NCBI GenBank assembly: GCA_003243445.1
Contig: QFQQ01000003.1
Location: 62,001-126,000, forward strand
Origin: Citrobacter freundii
GTDB taxonomy: Bacteria; Bacteroidota; Bacteroidia; Chitinophagales; Chitinophagaceae
Length of the DNA stretch: 64,000 bases
Reading direction: 5' to 3'
In this document: positions 35,382-44,802 of the stretch, in pieces
How the letters are laid out: each line of letters begins with the position of its first letter
Position numbering within the stretch: the stretch's first letter is position 1
The notes under the pieces: model-generated
The model's database searches: none
What the model was told of the DNA's origin: nothing
What the model saw: only the letters and a program-made list of their open reading frames with translations
Program-made: the position numbers and the translations under genes

Positions 35382-36236
35382 TCCGCTCACCCGGTGCAAT
35401 TTTTCAAGCAATTTCAAATGAGGTTGAATATCTGTCAGCGTGTTCTGTTGCAGGAACTGCCGGAGGTGTTTATAGAAATGGCTGTGGTCATAATAACCGT
35501 ACAGCGTATGGTCGAAGGTTTCTGGTGAGTGGGTCAGGTGCGTTGCTGCTTTCCTGATCCGCATGATCTGCAAGGCTTGTTTGCTGCTGATGCCGGTGCA
35601 GGTTTCAAAATACCGCTGCAGGGTCCGGCTGGAAATGCCATGTTGTGCAGCGAGTTTCTCTACCGGCGTAGTGAAAAGATTATGCTGAAAGCAATCGTCC
35701 ATGATTGCACTGACCTTGTTCACCGGGTGTAGTGGCCCATCATAGTCCGCTAACAGCGATAGAAAGTTTGCGCTTGCAGCGGAAACGCGTTCTTCAAATG
35801 TTGGTGCTCTTTTTATTTCAGCAATTACTTTTGGATCGATAAGATAACTGAGCGGGAAAATGTATCCCTGGTATTCAGAAAAGTCGACATCTTTTTGAAA
35901 GACGATCGGTGAGATCCTGAATTTGATGCCGAACAGGTGATTATCTTTTCTATGAAAGCATTCAATGGCATTGAAGCGTGGAAGAAAACCGTCTGATTTC
36001 ATTTCGAACTTCCGGTCATTCACCTGCATCGTGAACGTAGTTCCAAGATTGATCAGGTACGTGTAGCCGATATTGGGAAACTGTGCATCTGAAAAACCTT
36101 TTGGATAGTGGTCCCACAGTTCATCAAAACGTGTTTCCCAAAAGAAATCGATATATGGCGCCAGGTTCGCAGGCGGTGGGACCCGGTGATAGTTATTTTC
36201 GAAATGATCGATATGAAAAAACTCGATGTGCTGCAT
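35376..36236 (-). CDS. AraC family transcriptional regulator
   Basis: A 286-residue protein. Residues 1-170 are a cupin-like sensor of the DUF6597/AraC-N type found in Bacteroidota (NLAPYIDFFWETRF near residue 23). Residues about 185-275 form the double helix-turn-helix AraC domain: LAAQHGISSRTLQRYFETCTG is the first helix-turn-helix and GYYDHSHFYKHLRQF the second. No ligand can be inferred. The gene's last codons lie within an inverted repeat. The upstream gap to the asparaginase gene has a second hairpin at 36303-36390. Confidence 0.88.
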   Translation of the reverse strand: MQHIEFFHIDHFENNYHRVPPPANLAPYIDFFWETRFDELWDHYPKGFSDAQFPNIGYTYLINLGTTFTMQVNDRKFEMKSDGFLPRFNAIECFHRKDNHLFGIKFRISPIVFQKDVDFSEYQGYIFPLSYLIDPKVIAEIKRAPTFEERVSAASANFLSLLADYDGPLHPVNKVSAIMDDCFQHNLFTTPVEKLAAQHGISSRTLQRYFETCTGISSKQALQIMRIRKAATHLTHSPETFDHTLYGYYDHSHFYKHLRQFLQQNTLTDIQPHLKLLEKLHRVSGG

Positions 36237-36302
36237 GGTTATGCCGGCTGAGAATGAAAGTTATTCAAAAGCTCAGGGGGCATAGTTACCGTATATGTAA
36301 AA

Positions 36303-36390
36303 GTTTCAGAGGTTCCAAAAGTTCCAGAGGTTTCAGAAGTTGGGCTTGCCTAACCTATGAAACCTTTGGAACTTATGGAACCTCTGAAAC
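36303..36390 (-). repeat. Inverted repeat of 9-nt units after the asparaginase gene
   Basis: Arms 36303-36335 and 36358-36390 match at 31 of 33 positions with a 22-nt loop. Left nonamers from 36305: TTCAGAGGT, TCCAAAAGT, TCCAGAGGT, TTCAGAAGT. Right nonamers from 36358: TGAAACCTT, TGGAACTTA, TGGAACCTC, TGAAACCTA. It directly touches the asparaginase stop codon and could form a long RNA hairpin, although it lacks a clear T-run. Confidence 0.85.
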
Positions 36391-36879
36391 CTACTTTATC
36401 TCTTCGAACACGCCTGTCTGGCGGTTTTTGCGCACGTTGTCCCAGTTAAAATATCGTCCATTCATGGCCACATATATGCCGGGGGGAAGGGTTTGTGCGA
36501 ATGCCAGGGCGCTGCCAAGGTTGAATAGACCATCAGAGCTACCGAATTTGATGGGAATCATTGCACCGGTGAGGACCACGGTCTTGTTTTTTACGTGTTT
36601 AGCCAGCCACTGGGCGGTATTGCTCATGGTATCAGTGCCGTGAGTGATAATGATCTGCGTTTCTTCACATTGATTGCACTGATGAGCGATCAGTTCGCGG
36701 TCTTCATTGGTCATTTCCAGGCTGTCGATCATCATTAAGGTCCGGATTTCCACGGCAAGTTTGCTGCGACCCATTTCCAGCAGATCAGACATATGCGTGT
36801 CCTTGAAGTAGAGCTGTCCGTTTAATTCGTTATACTCTTTGTCGAACGTGCCACCTGTAATAAAGATCCGGATACTCAT
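36391..36879 (-). CDS. Single-domain asparaginase-like protein
   Basis: 162 residues from the ATG at 36879 (MSIRIFITGGTFDKEYN). Both threonine-containing active-site motifs of L-asparaginase are present, TGGTFDK at residues 8-14 and THGTDTM near 86. The second (C-terminal) domain of classical asparaginases, which are about 330 residues long, is absent, and the protein ends with NRQTGVFEEIK. Small one-domain members like this are known in bacteria. Whether it hydrolyses asparagine or another amide is unknown. Confidence 0.85.
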   Translation of the reverse strand: MSIRIFITGGTFDKEYNELNGQLYFKDTHMSDLLEMGRSKLAVEIRTLMMIDSLEMTNEDRELIAHQCNQCEETQIIITHGTDTMSNTAQWLAKHVKNKTVVLTGAMIPIKFGSSDGLFNLGSALAFAQTLPPGIYVAMNGRYFNWDNVRKNRQTGVFEEIK

Positions 36880-37470
36880 GGTTGAAGCAATTTGGACAGT
36901 GAAATTAATCATCTCCTACCGGACGGCAACTTGTGATGCAGCTTTTACAGCAAATTTCAACGTTGGAAATCAAAACGAGTTGAAACTTAGATGTTTTTCA
37001 AGCTTTGCAGAGATTTGTTGGAGAATGCCGATCGGCGTGAATTTTGACCCCTTGAGGGTATGGAAGCGACTGGTTTACAGAAAAGTAAAAGTAATTTTCA
37101 CATTTTTTTGCATAATACGAATATGCTACTTAATTTAGCCCCCGCCAGAAACTAAAAAAGGCCCTTCCGTAGAAACGGACTGACCTCTAACGATTGCTTG
37201 CCATATGAAAAATCTTCGAAGTAAACTTTGATCCCGTTTTACCGGGGGATAGTTCCTGCAGGTTTGCTTCTCTCACTTTGACCTCTGACGACTTGCCTAT
37301 TTCTCAACGATTGCCTGCCGTATGAACTATTTAATGAACTATCACGACACAAATGTAGCGCGGCCTGCATCAGCTTTCAAAACAAGTTAATTCTGTTTTA
37401 AGCATGTCAAACAGGTTCAAAAAACAGCGAAACCCTTACTGGTAGCCGATTCTGTGAAAATTTCTGCCTG
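36880..37470. other. Long divergent intergenic region with a repeated 21-nt motif
   Basis: A gap of about 590 bp. The motif at 37189-37209 (AACGATTGCTTGCCATATGAA over 21 nt, quoted in part: AACGATTGCTTGCC) returns at 37306-37326 with 19 of 21 positions identical. TGACCTCTAACGA at 37181 also has a partner TGACCTCTGACGA at 37279. A hairpin ATCCCG/CGGGGGAT lies near 37230-37251. No open frame is convincing. The paired motifs could be operator sites or part of a small RNA. Confidence 0.5.
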
Positions 37471-39024
37471 ATGTCCAACCGTACACATGATATATTATTT
37501 CAATTAATCAAGTCGCTCGAAAAGGCCGAAAAAAGGCATTTTAAGCTCTACATTACCCGTAGTTCAGGTAAAGAAGAGCTGAAGATCGTGCGACTTTTCG
37601 ACGTTTTGGACAAGCAAGAGACATATGATGAAAAATCTTTATTGAAAAAACTGCCTGGAACAGAGAAGAGGCAGCTGTACAACCTGAAGACCCACCTTTA
37701 CAAACAGATCCTGGCCAGTCTTCGCCTGTTGAAAAGTGCTGACAGTATTGATCTTCAACTAAATGAGCAATTCGACTATGCTCATATCCTTTACAAAAAA
37801 GGCCTGTTCGTACAAAGCCTGAAGTTGCTCGAGCGCGCCAAAGAGCTGGCAAAGGCGCACCAGAAGTTTTATTTCACCGCACAGGTTATTGCATTAGAAA
37901 AAAGAATAGAGAATCTTCATATCACCCACAGCGTTGAGAATCGGGCGGATATCCTCGCGGAAGAGGCGAACGCGGTCAGCCGGCATATCGATATAGTATC
38001 CCGTGTCAGTAACCTTTCGCTGCAGTTGTTCAGCTGGTTTACATTACACGGTCACGCACGAAATGAAAAAGATGAAGCTGGTGTAAGGAAATTCATGCAA
38101 CAGAACCTTCCGCCAAATACGCATGAATTGACGGGTTTTTATGAACGATTGTATCTTAACCAGAGCTATTGCTGGTACGCGTTCATACGCCAGGACTTTA
38201 TTCAGTACTATCGTTACGCTCAAAAATGGGTTGATCTTTTTGAATCCAACCCCTTGATGATACGTGTTGAAACGAGTCATTATATCAAAGGGCTCCACTA
38301 CTTATGTAATGCGCATTTTGATCTCCGCAATTACAGTGGCCTTGCAAAGACATTAAAAAAATTCGAGCATTTTTCGCATACGCCCCGTGTGCAGGAGCAT
38401 GATAACTTCCGCATACAGGCATGGGTCTATATCACTACGGCCCGGATCAACCAGCATTTTATGCATGGCACATTCAAGGAGGGTCTGAAGATCGTTCCGG
38501 AAGTGGAAGCCAAGCTGGAAGAATATGCGCTGTTCCTCGATCAGCATAGAATAATGGTGGTGAACTATAAGATCGCAACACTCTACTTTGGTAGCGGTGA
38601 TTATAGCACCTGTATCGACTATCTCCAGGAGATCATGCATAATGGTGGTGGCCTTCGCACCGATCTTCAATGTTACGCACGCGTGCTGCACCTCCTGGCG
38701 CACTATGAACTGGGGAATTATGAATTGATGGAGTCTTTGACCAAATCGGTTTATCGTTTTATGGCGAAAATGGAAAACCTGACAGTGGTGGAAGAGGAAA
38801 TGTTCAAATTCTTACGTCATTCATTCCATAATATTCCTGCCAAAAAATTGAAGCCCGAACTCGAGCTTTTTCTGCAAAAGATCAAACACCTTGAAAAGAA
38901 CCGTTTTGAGACAAGGGCGTTTGCATACCTCGATATCATTTCATGGGTGGAAAGCAAAGTGTATGATAAGCCGATGAGCCAGATCATTCACGAAAAATAT
39001 CTCGCGAGTAAGAGAAAAAACTAA
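37471..39024 (+). CDS. Bacteroidota-specific helical repeat (TPR-like) protein
   Basis: A 517-residue soluble, almost fully helical protein with no signal peptide. Segments such as HILYKKGLFVQSLKLLERAKELAKAH (about residues 108-133) and IATLYFGSGDYSTCIDYLQEIM (about 370-391) look like tetratricopeptide repeats. The N-terminal 80 residues (HDILFQLIKSLEKAEKRHFKLY) have the feel of a helical DNA- or protein-binding bundle. No enzyme motif is seen. I do not recognise a characterised homologue; a scaffold or regulator role is inference. A 590-bp upstream region suggests elaborate regulation. Confidence 0.75.
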   Translation: MSNRTHDILFQLIKSLEKAEKRHFKLYITRSSGKEELKIVRLFDVLDKQETYDEKSLLKKLPGTEKRQLYNLKTHLYKQILASLRLLKSADSIDLQLNEQFDYAHILYKKGLFVQSLKLLERAKELAKAHQKFYFTAQVIALEKRIENLHITHSVENRADILAEEANAVSRHIDIVSRVSNLSLQLFSWFTLHGHARNEKDEAGVRKFMQQNLPPNTHELTGFYERLYLNQSYCWYAFIRQDFIQYYRYAQKWVDLFESNPLMIRVETSHYIKGLHYLCNAHFDLRNYSGLAKTLKKFEHFSHTPRVQEHDNFRIQAWVYITTARINQHFMHGTFKEGLKIVPEVEAKLEEYALFLDQHRIMVVNYKIATLYFGSGDYSTCIDYLQEIMHNGGGLRTDLQCYARVLHLLAHYELGNYELMESLTKSVYRFMAKMENLTVVEEEMFKFLRHSFHNIPAKKLKPELELFLQKIKHLEKNRFETRAFAYLDIISWVESKVYDKPMSQIIHEKYLASKRKN

Positions 39025-39203
39025 GCCGCAATAACGCCCGCCCATTTGGTTTGTCAATCTTATAGAATATTTTCTAAGATATTACCTGTTTTCGTTGTGT
39101 CGATTGCGATTATAGCTTTTTGACACGAGTCAGCATATCCTGTGAAAAAATTCCTTTTATTCTTCTTCCCGAAACCTCCCCTTCTCACCGTAAATTGCAC
39201 CCT

Positions 39204-41558
39204 ATGCAAGACTATTTACAAGGGTTGAATGACCGGCAGAAGGAAGCGGTGCTCCATATCGACGGCCCTATCATGATCGTTGCCGGTGCCGGCAGCGGAA
39301 AAACAAAAGTATTGACCACGCGGATCGCTCACCTGATGGCAAGCGGCGTGGATTCATTTAATATTCTCGCGCTTACATTTACCAATAAGGCGGCAAAGGA
39401 AATGAAAGAGCGTATCGAAAAGATCCTGGGCAACAGCGAAGCCCGGAATCTCTATATCGGTACATTCCACAGTGTATTCGCCCGCATTCTGCGCACAGAA
39501 GCACCACGCCTTGGCTATCCAAGCAATTTCACCATCTATGATACCGATGACGCCAAGAATGTGGTGAAAACGGTGATCAATGAAATGAACCTGGATGATA
39601 AGCATTACAAGCCGAACCAGATCTATAACAGGATCTCTTCCGCAAAGAATGCGCTGGTTGGTCCTGTTGAATACGCAAATGATTATTATCTCCAGCAGGA
39701 AGATATGCGCAGCAATCGCCCGGCCATCGGCCAGATCTATGACGCGTATGTCAAACGTTGTTTTAAAAACGGGGCAATGGATTTTGATGATCTGCTGCTG
39801 AAGTTTTATGAACTGCTGAAAAACTTTCCGGATTGTTTAAGCAAATACCAGCACAAATTCAAATATGTGCTGATCGATGAGTATCAGGATACCAATCCTG
39901 CCCAGTATGAAGTGATCAAGTTGCTTGGCGCTATGCATGAAAATGTATGCGTAGTAGGAGATGATGCGCAAAGTATCTATTCGTTCCGCGGCGCGACGAT
40001 CCAGAATATCCTGCAGTTCCAGAAAGATTACGATAACGTGAAAGTGGTGAAGCTGGAACAGAATTACCGCAGTACACAAACGATCCTGAAGGTTGCGAAC
40101 GAGGTGATCGCAAATAATAAAGGTCAGATTGAAAAAACGCTGTTTACCGAAAACGGTACGGGCGAAAAGATCAAACTGGTGCGGACCATGTCTGACAATG
40201 AAGAAGGCAAGTATGTGGCAGACACCATTCAGGAGCAGAAACTCCGCAATCACTTCAATAACCGGGATTTCGCGATCTTATACAGAACAAATGCACAAAG
40301 CCGGGCATTTGAGGAAAGCCTTCGCAGAATGGCGATCCCCTATACGATCTATGGCGGTATGAGTTTTTATCAGCGTAAGGAGATCAAGGATCTGGTCGCT
40401 TATCTGCGTCTGCTCGCAAATCCGAGAGATGAAGAATCGCTGAAAAGAATTATCAACTACCCCGCGCGTGGTATTGGCAAAACAACCATTGATAAAGCGA
40501 TACTACTTGCCAATGAAGCAAATGTTCCGATGTGGGATATTCTGGAAAATGCAGCGCAGTATGGTTTTCGTGCGGGTACACTTCAGGCGATCGAAGAGTT
40601 TGTGATCATGATCAAAAGTTTTTCGAGCATGTTGCAAAAGCAGAATGCTTATGAAGTGGCTTTTCATGTGGGTAAGCAAACAAATATCGTTAAAGAGCTT
40701 TTTAATGATAAGAGTACCGAAGGTGTGCAGCGATATGAAAACATCCAGGAGTTGCTGAACAGTATCAAGGAATGGGTGGAAAGCCCGGATAACGAAGACG
40801 GTGAAGTGGTTGATAAATCACTTGGTTCTTATCTTCAGCAGATCACCTTGTTGACAGATACAGATAATAAGGACCCTGACGCTGATACGGTCAAGTTGAT
40901 GACCATTCACGCCGCGAAAGGTCTTGAATTCAGTTGCGTATTTGCAGCGGGACTGGAAGAAGGTTTATTCCCGAGTGCAATGAGCATTAATACAAGGGAA
41001 GAACTGGAGGAAGAGAGACGTCTTTTTTATGTGGTGATCACGCGGGCGAAGCAGCGTCTGTGGATCTCCTATGCAAATACGCGTTATAAATTCGGATCGC
41101 TGGTGCAAAATGAACCAAGCAGGTTTATTGAGGAATTGCCGGAGCAATTCCTGGACAGGTCGTTTGCAGGAGGCGGTACGAGAAATCAATCAGGCTTTGG
41201 TCAGTCATCATCCGGATTGACGGCATATCAACGGATGCATGGCAATAACTGGAGTGGTGCAAACCAGGCGGAAAAGCGTTATGGCCCACCTCCGGGAAAG
41301 AAAGAGGAAACGCCATCGTATATGAAACCACAGAGTCCTTATCCAAAAGTAGTAGAGCATAAGCCTTCTGCGGATTTTGTAGCGAGTGATACATCTGCGT
41401 TGCAGGTTGGGCAGAAAGTAGAACATCAGAAGTTTGGATTTGGCGAGGTAATGAAACTGGAAGGTGCTTCCCACAATCCGATCGCAACGGTTAAGTTTGA
41501 GCAGAATGGGGAGAAGAAGATCATGTTGAATTATGCAAAGCTTCGCATCCTTGAATAA
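39204..41558 (+). CDS. UvrD/PcrA-type superfamily 1 DNA helicase
   Basis: 784 residues from the ATG at 39204 (MQDYLQGLNDRQKEAVLHIDG); the longer open frame has 28 unrelated residues. All SF1A helicase motifs are seen: Q-motif LNDRQKEAV, Walker A VAGAGSGKTKVLTTR (about 23-37), motif II LIDEYQDTN, motif III GDDAQSIYSFRGA, motif IV LEQNYRST, motif V TIHAAKGLEF, motif VI VVITRAKQRL. The C-terminal 100 residues include a linker and a Tudor-like tail (VEHQKFGFGEVMKLEG) as in PcrA, where it binds RNA polymerase. It unwinds 3'-5' in DNA repair. Confidence 0.96.
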   Translation: MQDYLQGLNDRQKEAVLHIDGPIMIVAGAGSGKTKVLTTRIAHLMASGVDSFNILALTFTNKAAKEMKERIEKILGNSEARNLYIGTFHSVFARILRTEAPRLGYPSNFTIYDTDDAKNVVKTVINEMNLDDKHYKPNQIYNRISSAKNALVGPVEYANDYYLQQEDMRSNRPAIGQIYDAYVKRCFKNGAMDFDDLLLKFYELLKNFPDCLSKYQHKFKYVLIDEYQDTNPAQYEVIKLLGAMHENVCVVGDDAQSIYSFRGATIQNILQFQKDYDNVKVVKLEQNYRSTQTILKVANEVIANNKGQIEKTLFTENGTGEKIKLVRTMSDNEEGKYVADTIQEQKLRNHFNNRDFAILYRTNAQSRAFEESLRRMAIPYTIYGGMSFYQRKEIKDLVAYLRLLANPRDEESLKRIINYPARGIGKTTIDKAILLANEANVPMWDILENAAQYGFRAGTLQAIEEFVIMIKSFSSMLQKQNAYEVAFHVGKQTNIVKELFNDKSTEGVQRYENIQELLNSIKEWVESPDNEDGEVVDKSLGSYLQQITLLTDTDNKDPDADTVKLMTIHAAKGLEFSCVFAAGLEEGLFPSAMSINTREELEEERRLFYVVITRAKQRLWISYANTRYKFGSLVQNEPSRFIEELPEQFLDRSFAGGGTRNQSGFGQSSSGLTAYQRMHGNNWSGANQAEKRYGPPPGKKEETPSYMKPQSPYPKVVEHKPSADFVASDTSALQVGQKVEHQKFGFGEVMKLEGASHNPIATVKFEQNGEKKIMLNYAKLRILE

Positions 41559-41648
41559 GCAGATTTTTTCTAGGTCCTTTAGACCAAGAAAAAAATAGAG
41601 AGGGAATGTTGTAGCGACCGAAGATTTTTGTGGGTATATTTAATATAT

Positions 41649-41685
41649 GAAATCAGGAATGAGCTGAAAGGCTGTTCCTGATTTC
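41649..41685 (+). terminator. Hairpin terminator after the helicase gene
   Basis: An 11-bp perfect stem (GAAATCAGGAA at 41649-41659 with 41675-41685) with a 15-nt loop, followed by GTGTTTTT. It lies about 90 bp past the stop codon. Confidence 0.7.
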
Positions 41686-41754
41686 GTGTTTTTAGGACGT
41701 TAGTCAAAAAGTCTATGTTGATCGACAATTTTCTATCATTTTAAAAAATATCAT

Positions 41755-41922
41755 ATGACGGATGAACAGTGTGCAAAACAAATAGTGGTTCTGCAAAAAG
41801 CCGCAAGAAAAGCTTTAAGGAGCAAAGAATCCGCTTTACAGTTTCTTATTGACGCGGGCATAGTACGCCCAACTATGAAAACAGCAACAGGGAGTTCTAG
41901 CATAAAAACACAAAAGAAATGA
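41755..41922 (+). CDS. Small antitoxin-like protein upstream of the interrupted gene
   Basis: A 55-residue protein from ATG 41755. It is helical and basic: MTDEQCAKQIVVLQKAARKA then LRSKESALQFLIDAGIVRP and a polar tail. The SKESALQFLIDAGI segment resembles small helical proteins that sit before toxin-like genes in many genomes. The stop codon overlaps the next start (ATGA at 41919-41922), the hallmark of a coupled pair. An antitoxin or regulator role is inference. No typical Shine-Dalgarno sequence is present, which is normal in this phylum. Confidence 0.65.
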   Translation: MTDEQCAKQIVVLQKAARKALRSKESALQFLIDAGIVRPTMKTATGSSSIKTQKK

Positions 41923-42536
41923 CATATTATCAACCATATCAAATAAGGGGCTTTCACAGTTGCGATAAAGATGTTGGTTTAAGAATTTTGAAAGGAGAAG
42001 ATTAGCTCATTCCCAGCAACAATGAATGGGATTGGCTTGGTGATGGTATTTATTTTTGGGAACAAAATCCGGGTCGGGCACTGGAATATGCGATTGATTC
42101 TGCCTCTGGCAAACAAAAGAACAAAACGAGGATCAAAACGCCGTTTGTTATCGGAGCAATCATAGAATTAGGAAATTGCTTTAACTTGTTGGAGTCAAAT
42201 GCTGCCAATGTACTCATACAGGGCTATAACCTACTCCTTGATCTGAAGCGGAAAAGCGGTGAGCCTATGCCCATCAATAAGGGCGCAAACCGGCGGCTTG
42301 ACTGCGAGGTGGTGAGATACGTACATGAAGCGAACCGGAAAAATCAATTTCCTCCATATGATAGTGTCCGAAGCGCATTCATGGAAGGCAAACCTGTTTA
42401 TCCGGGCTCAAATTTTACAGATAAGCTCCATATAGAAGTGTGCGTTCGAAAACCCGACCTGATCAAAGGATATTTCCTTCCTCAACCAATAGAAAAGTAT
42501 AACCCTTTTCTCAAGAAAGACTTTCTGCGCCGATAG
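41919..42536 (+). pseudogene. Toxin-like protein with in-frame amber stop at codon 29
   Basis: The frame opened by the ATG at 41919 reaches a TAG at 42003-42005 after 28 residues and then stays open in the same frame to 42536, giving 205 codons overall. The first part (RGFHSCDKDVGLRILKGED) and the part after the stop (NNEWDWLGDGIYFWEQNPGRALEYA) read on as one conserved protein. The layout F-H-x-C-D, then G-x-Y-F-W-E with R-A following, recalls ADP-ribosyltransferase-like toxins (DUF3990-like), but this is inference. The stop may be a real loss of function, since an active toxin would be costly. A sequencing error cannot be ruled out. The downstream part has a weak start at 42186 only. Confidence 0.7.
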
Positions 42537-42565
42537 ACAAAATCTATCGGATATAGATTATCATT

Positions 42566-42597
42566 ATTGACACCTATATTCCTTCAGCTTATATTTG
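42566..42597 (+). promoter_or_regulatory. Putative promoter of the peroxiredoxin gene
   Basis: TATATTTG at 42590-42597 fits TAnnTTTG, and ATTG at 42566-42569 could be the -33 element with a 20-nt spacer. The start codon lies 83 bp downstream, leaving a long leader with a small GTAAC/GTTAC stem at 42611-42626. Confidence 0.5.
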
Positions 42598-42680
42598 CGG
42601 CATCTAACGGGTAACGCTTCAGTTACTGCTTTGCCTCAAACACATTTTATTTTTTTAAACAATTATTTATTCCTCAATTT

Positions 42681-43250
<570 letters not shown>

Positions 43251-43347
43251 TAATCCCTCACTCCATTCAGCAGGCTTCCTGCAGACTTCACCCGGAATGA
43301 ACCTGCATTAAGGGAAGCCTTGCTTAGGGAGATTAAAACGAACACTG

Positions 43348-43947
43348 ATGAGCGAAACACTCGCAATACAAAACGAAACATTCAACAATCTGCTGGCCGA
43401 TCTGCAGATCTCCGGCTACTTGCCGTCTGCAAACGTTCAGGCCCTCGTAGTTGCCGAATCCCGTTTTATCAAAGATCTTAAGATCAATGTTGGCAACGCG
43501 CTGAACAATACGCAATATCTTAACCGCAAAGAAGCTTTGCTGATTGCGCTTGGTGTTGCAGTGAACGAAAAATTTGTTTTACTCCAGGAAAGCTTTACCA
43601 ACCTGGCGAAAGAAGCCGGCGCAACTGATGCGGAAATTGCAGAAGTTATAGCATGCACTTCCCTGATGAATACAAACAACGTGTTCTATCGCTTCCGCCA
43701 TTTTATGCAGAAGGACTTCTATACAAACCAGCCTGCGGGAATCAAAATGAGCATCATGATGAATCCCGTTACCGGAAAAGAATTCTTTGAGCTGCTAAGC
43801 CTCGTGATCTCCGCGGTAAATGGCTGTGAAATGTGTGTTTCATCACACGAACAGTCTGTATTGCAACACGGCAGCAGTGAGTCAAAAATCTTCGAAGCTG
43901 TAAAAACCGGTTCGATCATAAAAGGACTGATCACGATACTGGCGTGA
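43348..43947 (+). CDS. ahpD: AhpD-like carboxymuconolactone decarboxylase family protein
   Basis: A 199-residue helical protein. The AhpD signature CEMCVSSHEQSV has Cys160, Cys163 and His167. In the family, Cys-X2-Cys reduces the AhpC disulfide and is itself reduced by a lipoamide carrier. The first half (about 1-90) has the second helical repeat typical of AhpD. It follows ahpC by 97 bp and is probably in the same transcript. Together they form a peroxide reductase. A terminator follows at 43966-44025. Confidence 0.9.
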   Translation: MSETLAIQNETFNNLLADLQISGYLPSANVQALVVAESRFIKDLKINVGNALNNTQYLNRKEALLIALGVAVNEKFVLLQESFTNLAKEAGATDAEIAEVIACTSLMNTNNVFYRFRHFMQKDFYTNQPAGIKMSIMMNPVTGKEFFELLSLVISAVNGCEMCVSSHEQSVLQHGSSESKIFEAVKTGSIIKGLITILA

Positions 43948-43965
43948 TCTCCTGCCCATAACAGG

Positions 43966-44025
43966 AAATTAAACTGCGAAGAAAATGTGTGAATCGCTCC
44001 ACATTTGCTCTTCGCAGTTTAATTT
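43966..44025 (+). terminator. Terminator after ahpD
   Basis: A 16-bp perfect stem (43966-43981 with 44010-44025, AAATTAAACTGCGAAG) with a second inner stem AAATGTG/CACATTT in the loop. The right arm ends in TTTAATTTT. It lies 18 bp past the stop. Confidence 0.85.
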
Positions 44026-44040
44026 TAACGGCAATCGAAT

Positions 44041-44790
44041 GTGATGAGCCGCTTCTCCACTATATTATTAGGATACGCACTTCCGGCTTTATTATTTGTT
44101 CATATAAACAAAAAAACGGAGCCCTGTGAAGACTCAAAAAATGCATCATCCATTCTTTCAGATCTGGCCCGGTCAAAGATCTTCAATGAAGCAAAAGACG
44201 CTCTGACCAGTGCTACTACGGATGGAAAAGAACATACAGTTGTCTTCGGAAAAGATGCGCTTGGTAACAATATCATCTCGCAGGTAAAATCTGCCGGCCT
44301 GAAAAACAGATCGTCGGTGGAACCAAATTTTCCCGGAGCGTTTGCAGATATGCACAATCATCCCGCGAATACGGTTCCCTCAACAGGAGATATCTACAAC
44401 CTTATCCGCATTAGCGGGAAAACCCCTTTACATAATTCGCGGATCACTTTGCTGGCCAACGGAATTGTTTATGCGGTGTCTATCTATAACGACCAACTCG
44501 CGTCGGCGTTTATTAAAGACTATCCTGCCGAAGAATCGGGTGAATTCTCTCCCAGATTCCCGGAGAAATTGTTCAATGAATTCGCCGAGTTGAAATCGTA
44601 TCTCATCGGCATTCAACGTATGGATAAAACAAAAGCAGATGAAATGGCTACTGCCTATATTCTGGATAAATATCAATCAGGCGTGGCTCTGTTCCGGTTG
44701 CTGGAGGATAATACATTTGCCCGTGTTTATATCACACAGCAAAAATCACCCAATGGAAATACTGTGTATCAATTCAACAGTTGCAAATAA
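44041..44790 (+). CDS. Hypothetical protein with JAMM/DUF4329-like HNHP motif
   Basis: A 249-residue protein. Residues 5-22 are hydrophobic (a signal peptide or anchor). A metal-binding motif DMHNHPANTVPSTGD (residues 103-117) gives His105, His107, Ser114 and Asp117, close to the H-x-H-x7-S-x2-D of JAB/JAMM metalloproteases and of RadC, but with six rather than seven residues between the second His and Ser. The remaining sequence is not recognised, with a helical C-terminus from about 160. It could be a metal-dependent peptidase or isopeptidase, or an inactive relative. This is inference from the motif. Confidence 0.65.
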   Translation: MMSRFSTILLGYALPALLFVHINKKTEPCEDSKNASSILSDLARSKIFNEAKDALTSATTDGKEHTVVFGKDALGNNIISQVKSAGLKNRSSVEPNFPGAFADMHNHPANTVPSTGDIYNLIRISGKTPLHNSRITLLANGIVYAVSIYNDQLASAFIKDYPAEESGEFSPRFPEKLFNEFAELKSYLIGIQRMDKTKADEMATAYILDKYQSGVALFRLLEDNTFARVYITQQKSPNGNTVYQFNSCK

Positions 44791-44802
44791 TGCCACTATT
44801 TA

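Noticed and set aside
42003..42005. TAG as a pyrrolysine codon
   Set aside because: No pyrrolysine genes are visible and the phylum is not known for its use. A stop mutation or a sequencing error is more likely.
42186..42536. A separate 116-residue gene starting at TTG 42186
   Set aside because: It continues in the same frame as the ATG at 41919 and is only the part after the in-frame stop. The codons between the stop and 42186 also read as conserved protein, so it belongs to one interrupted gene.
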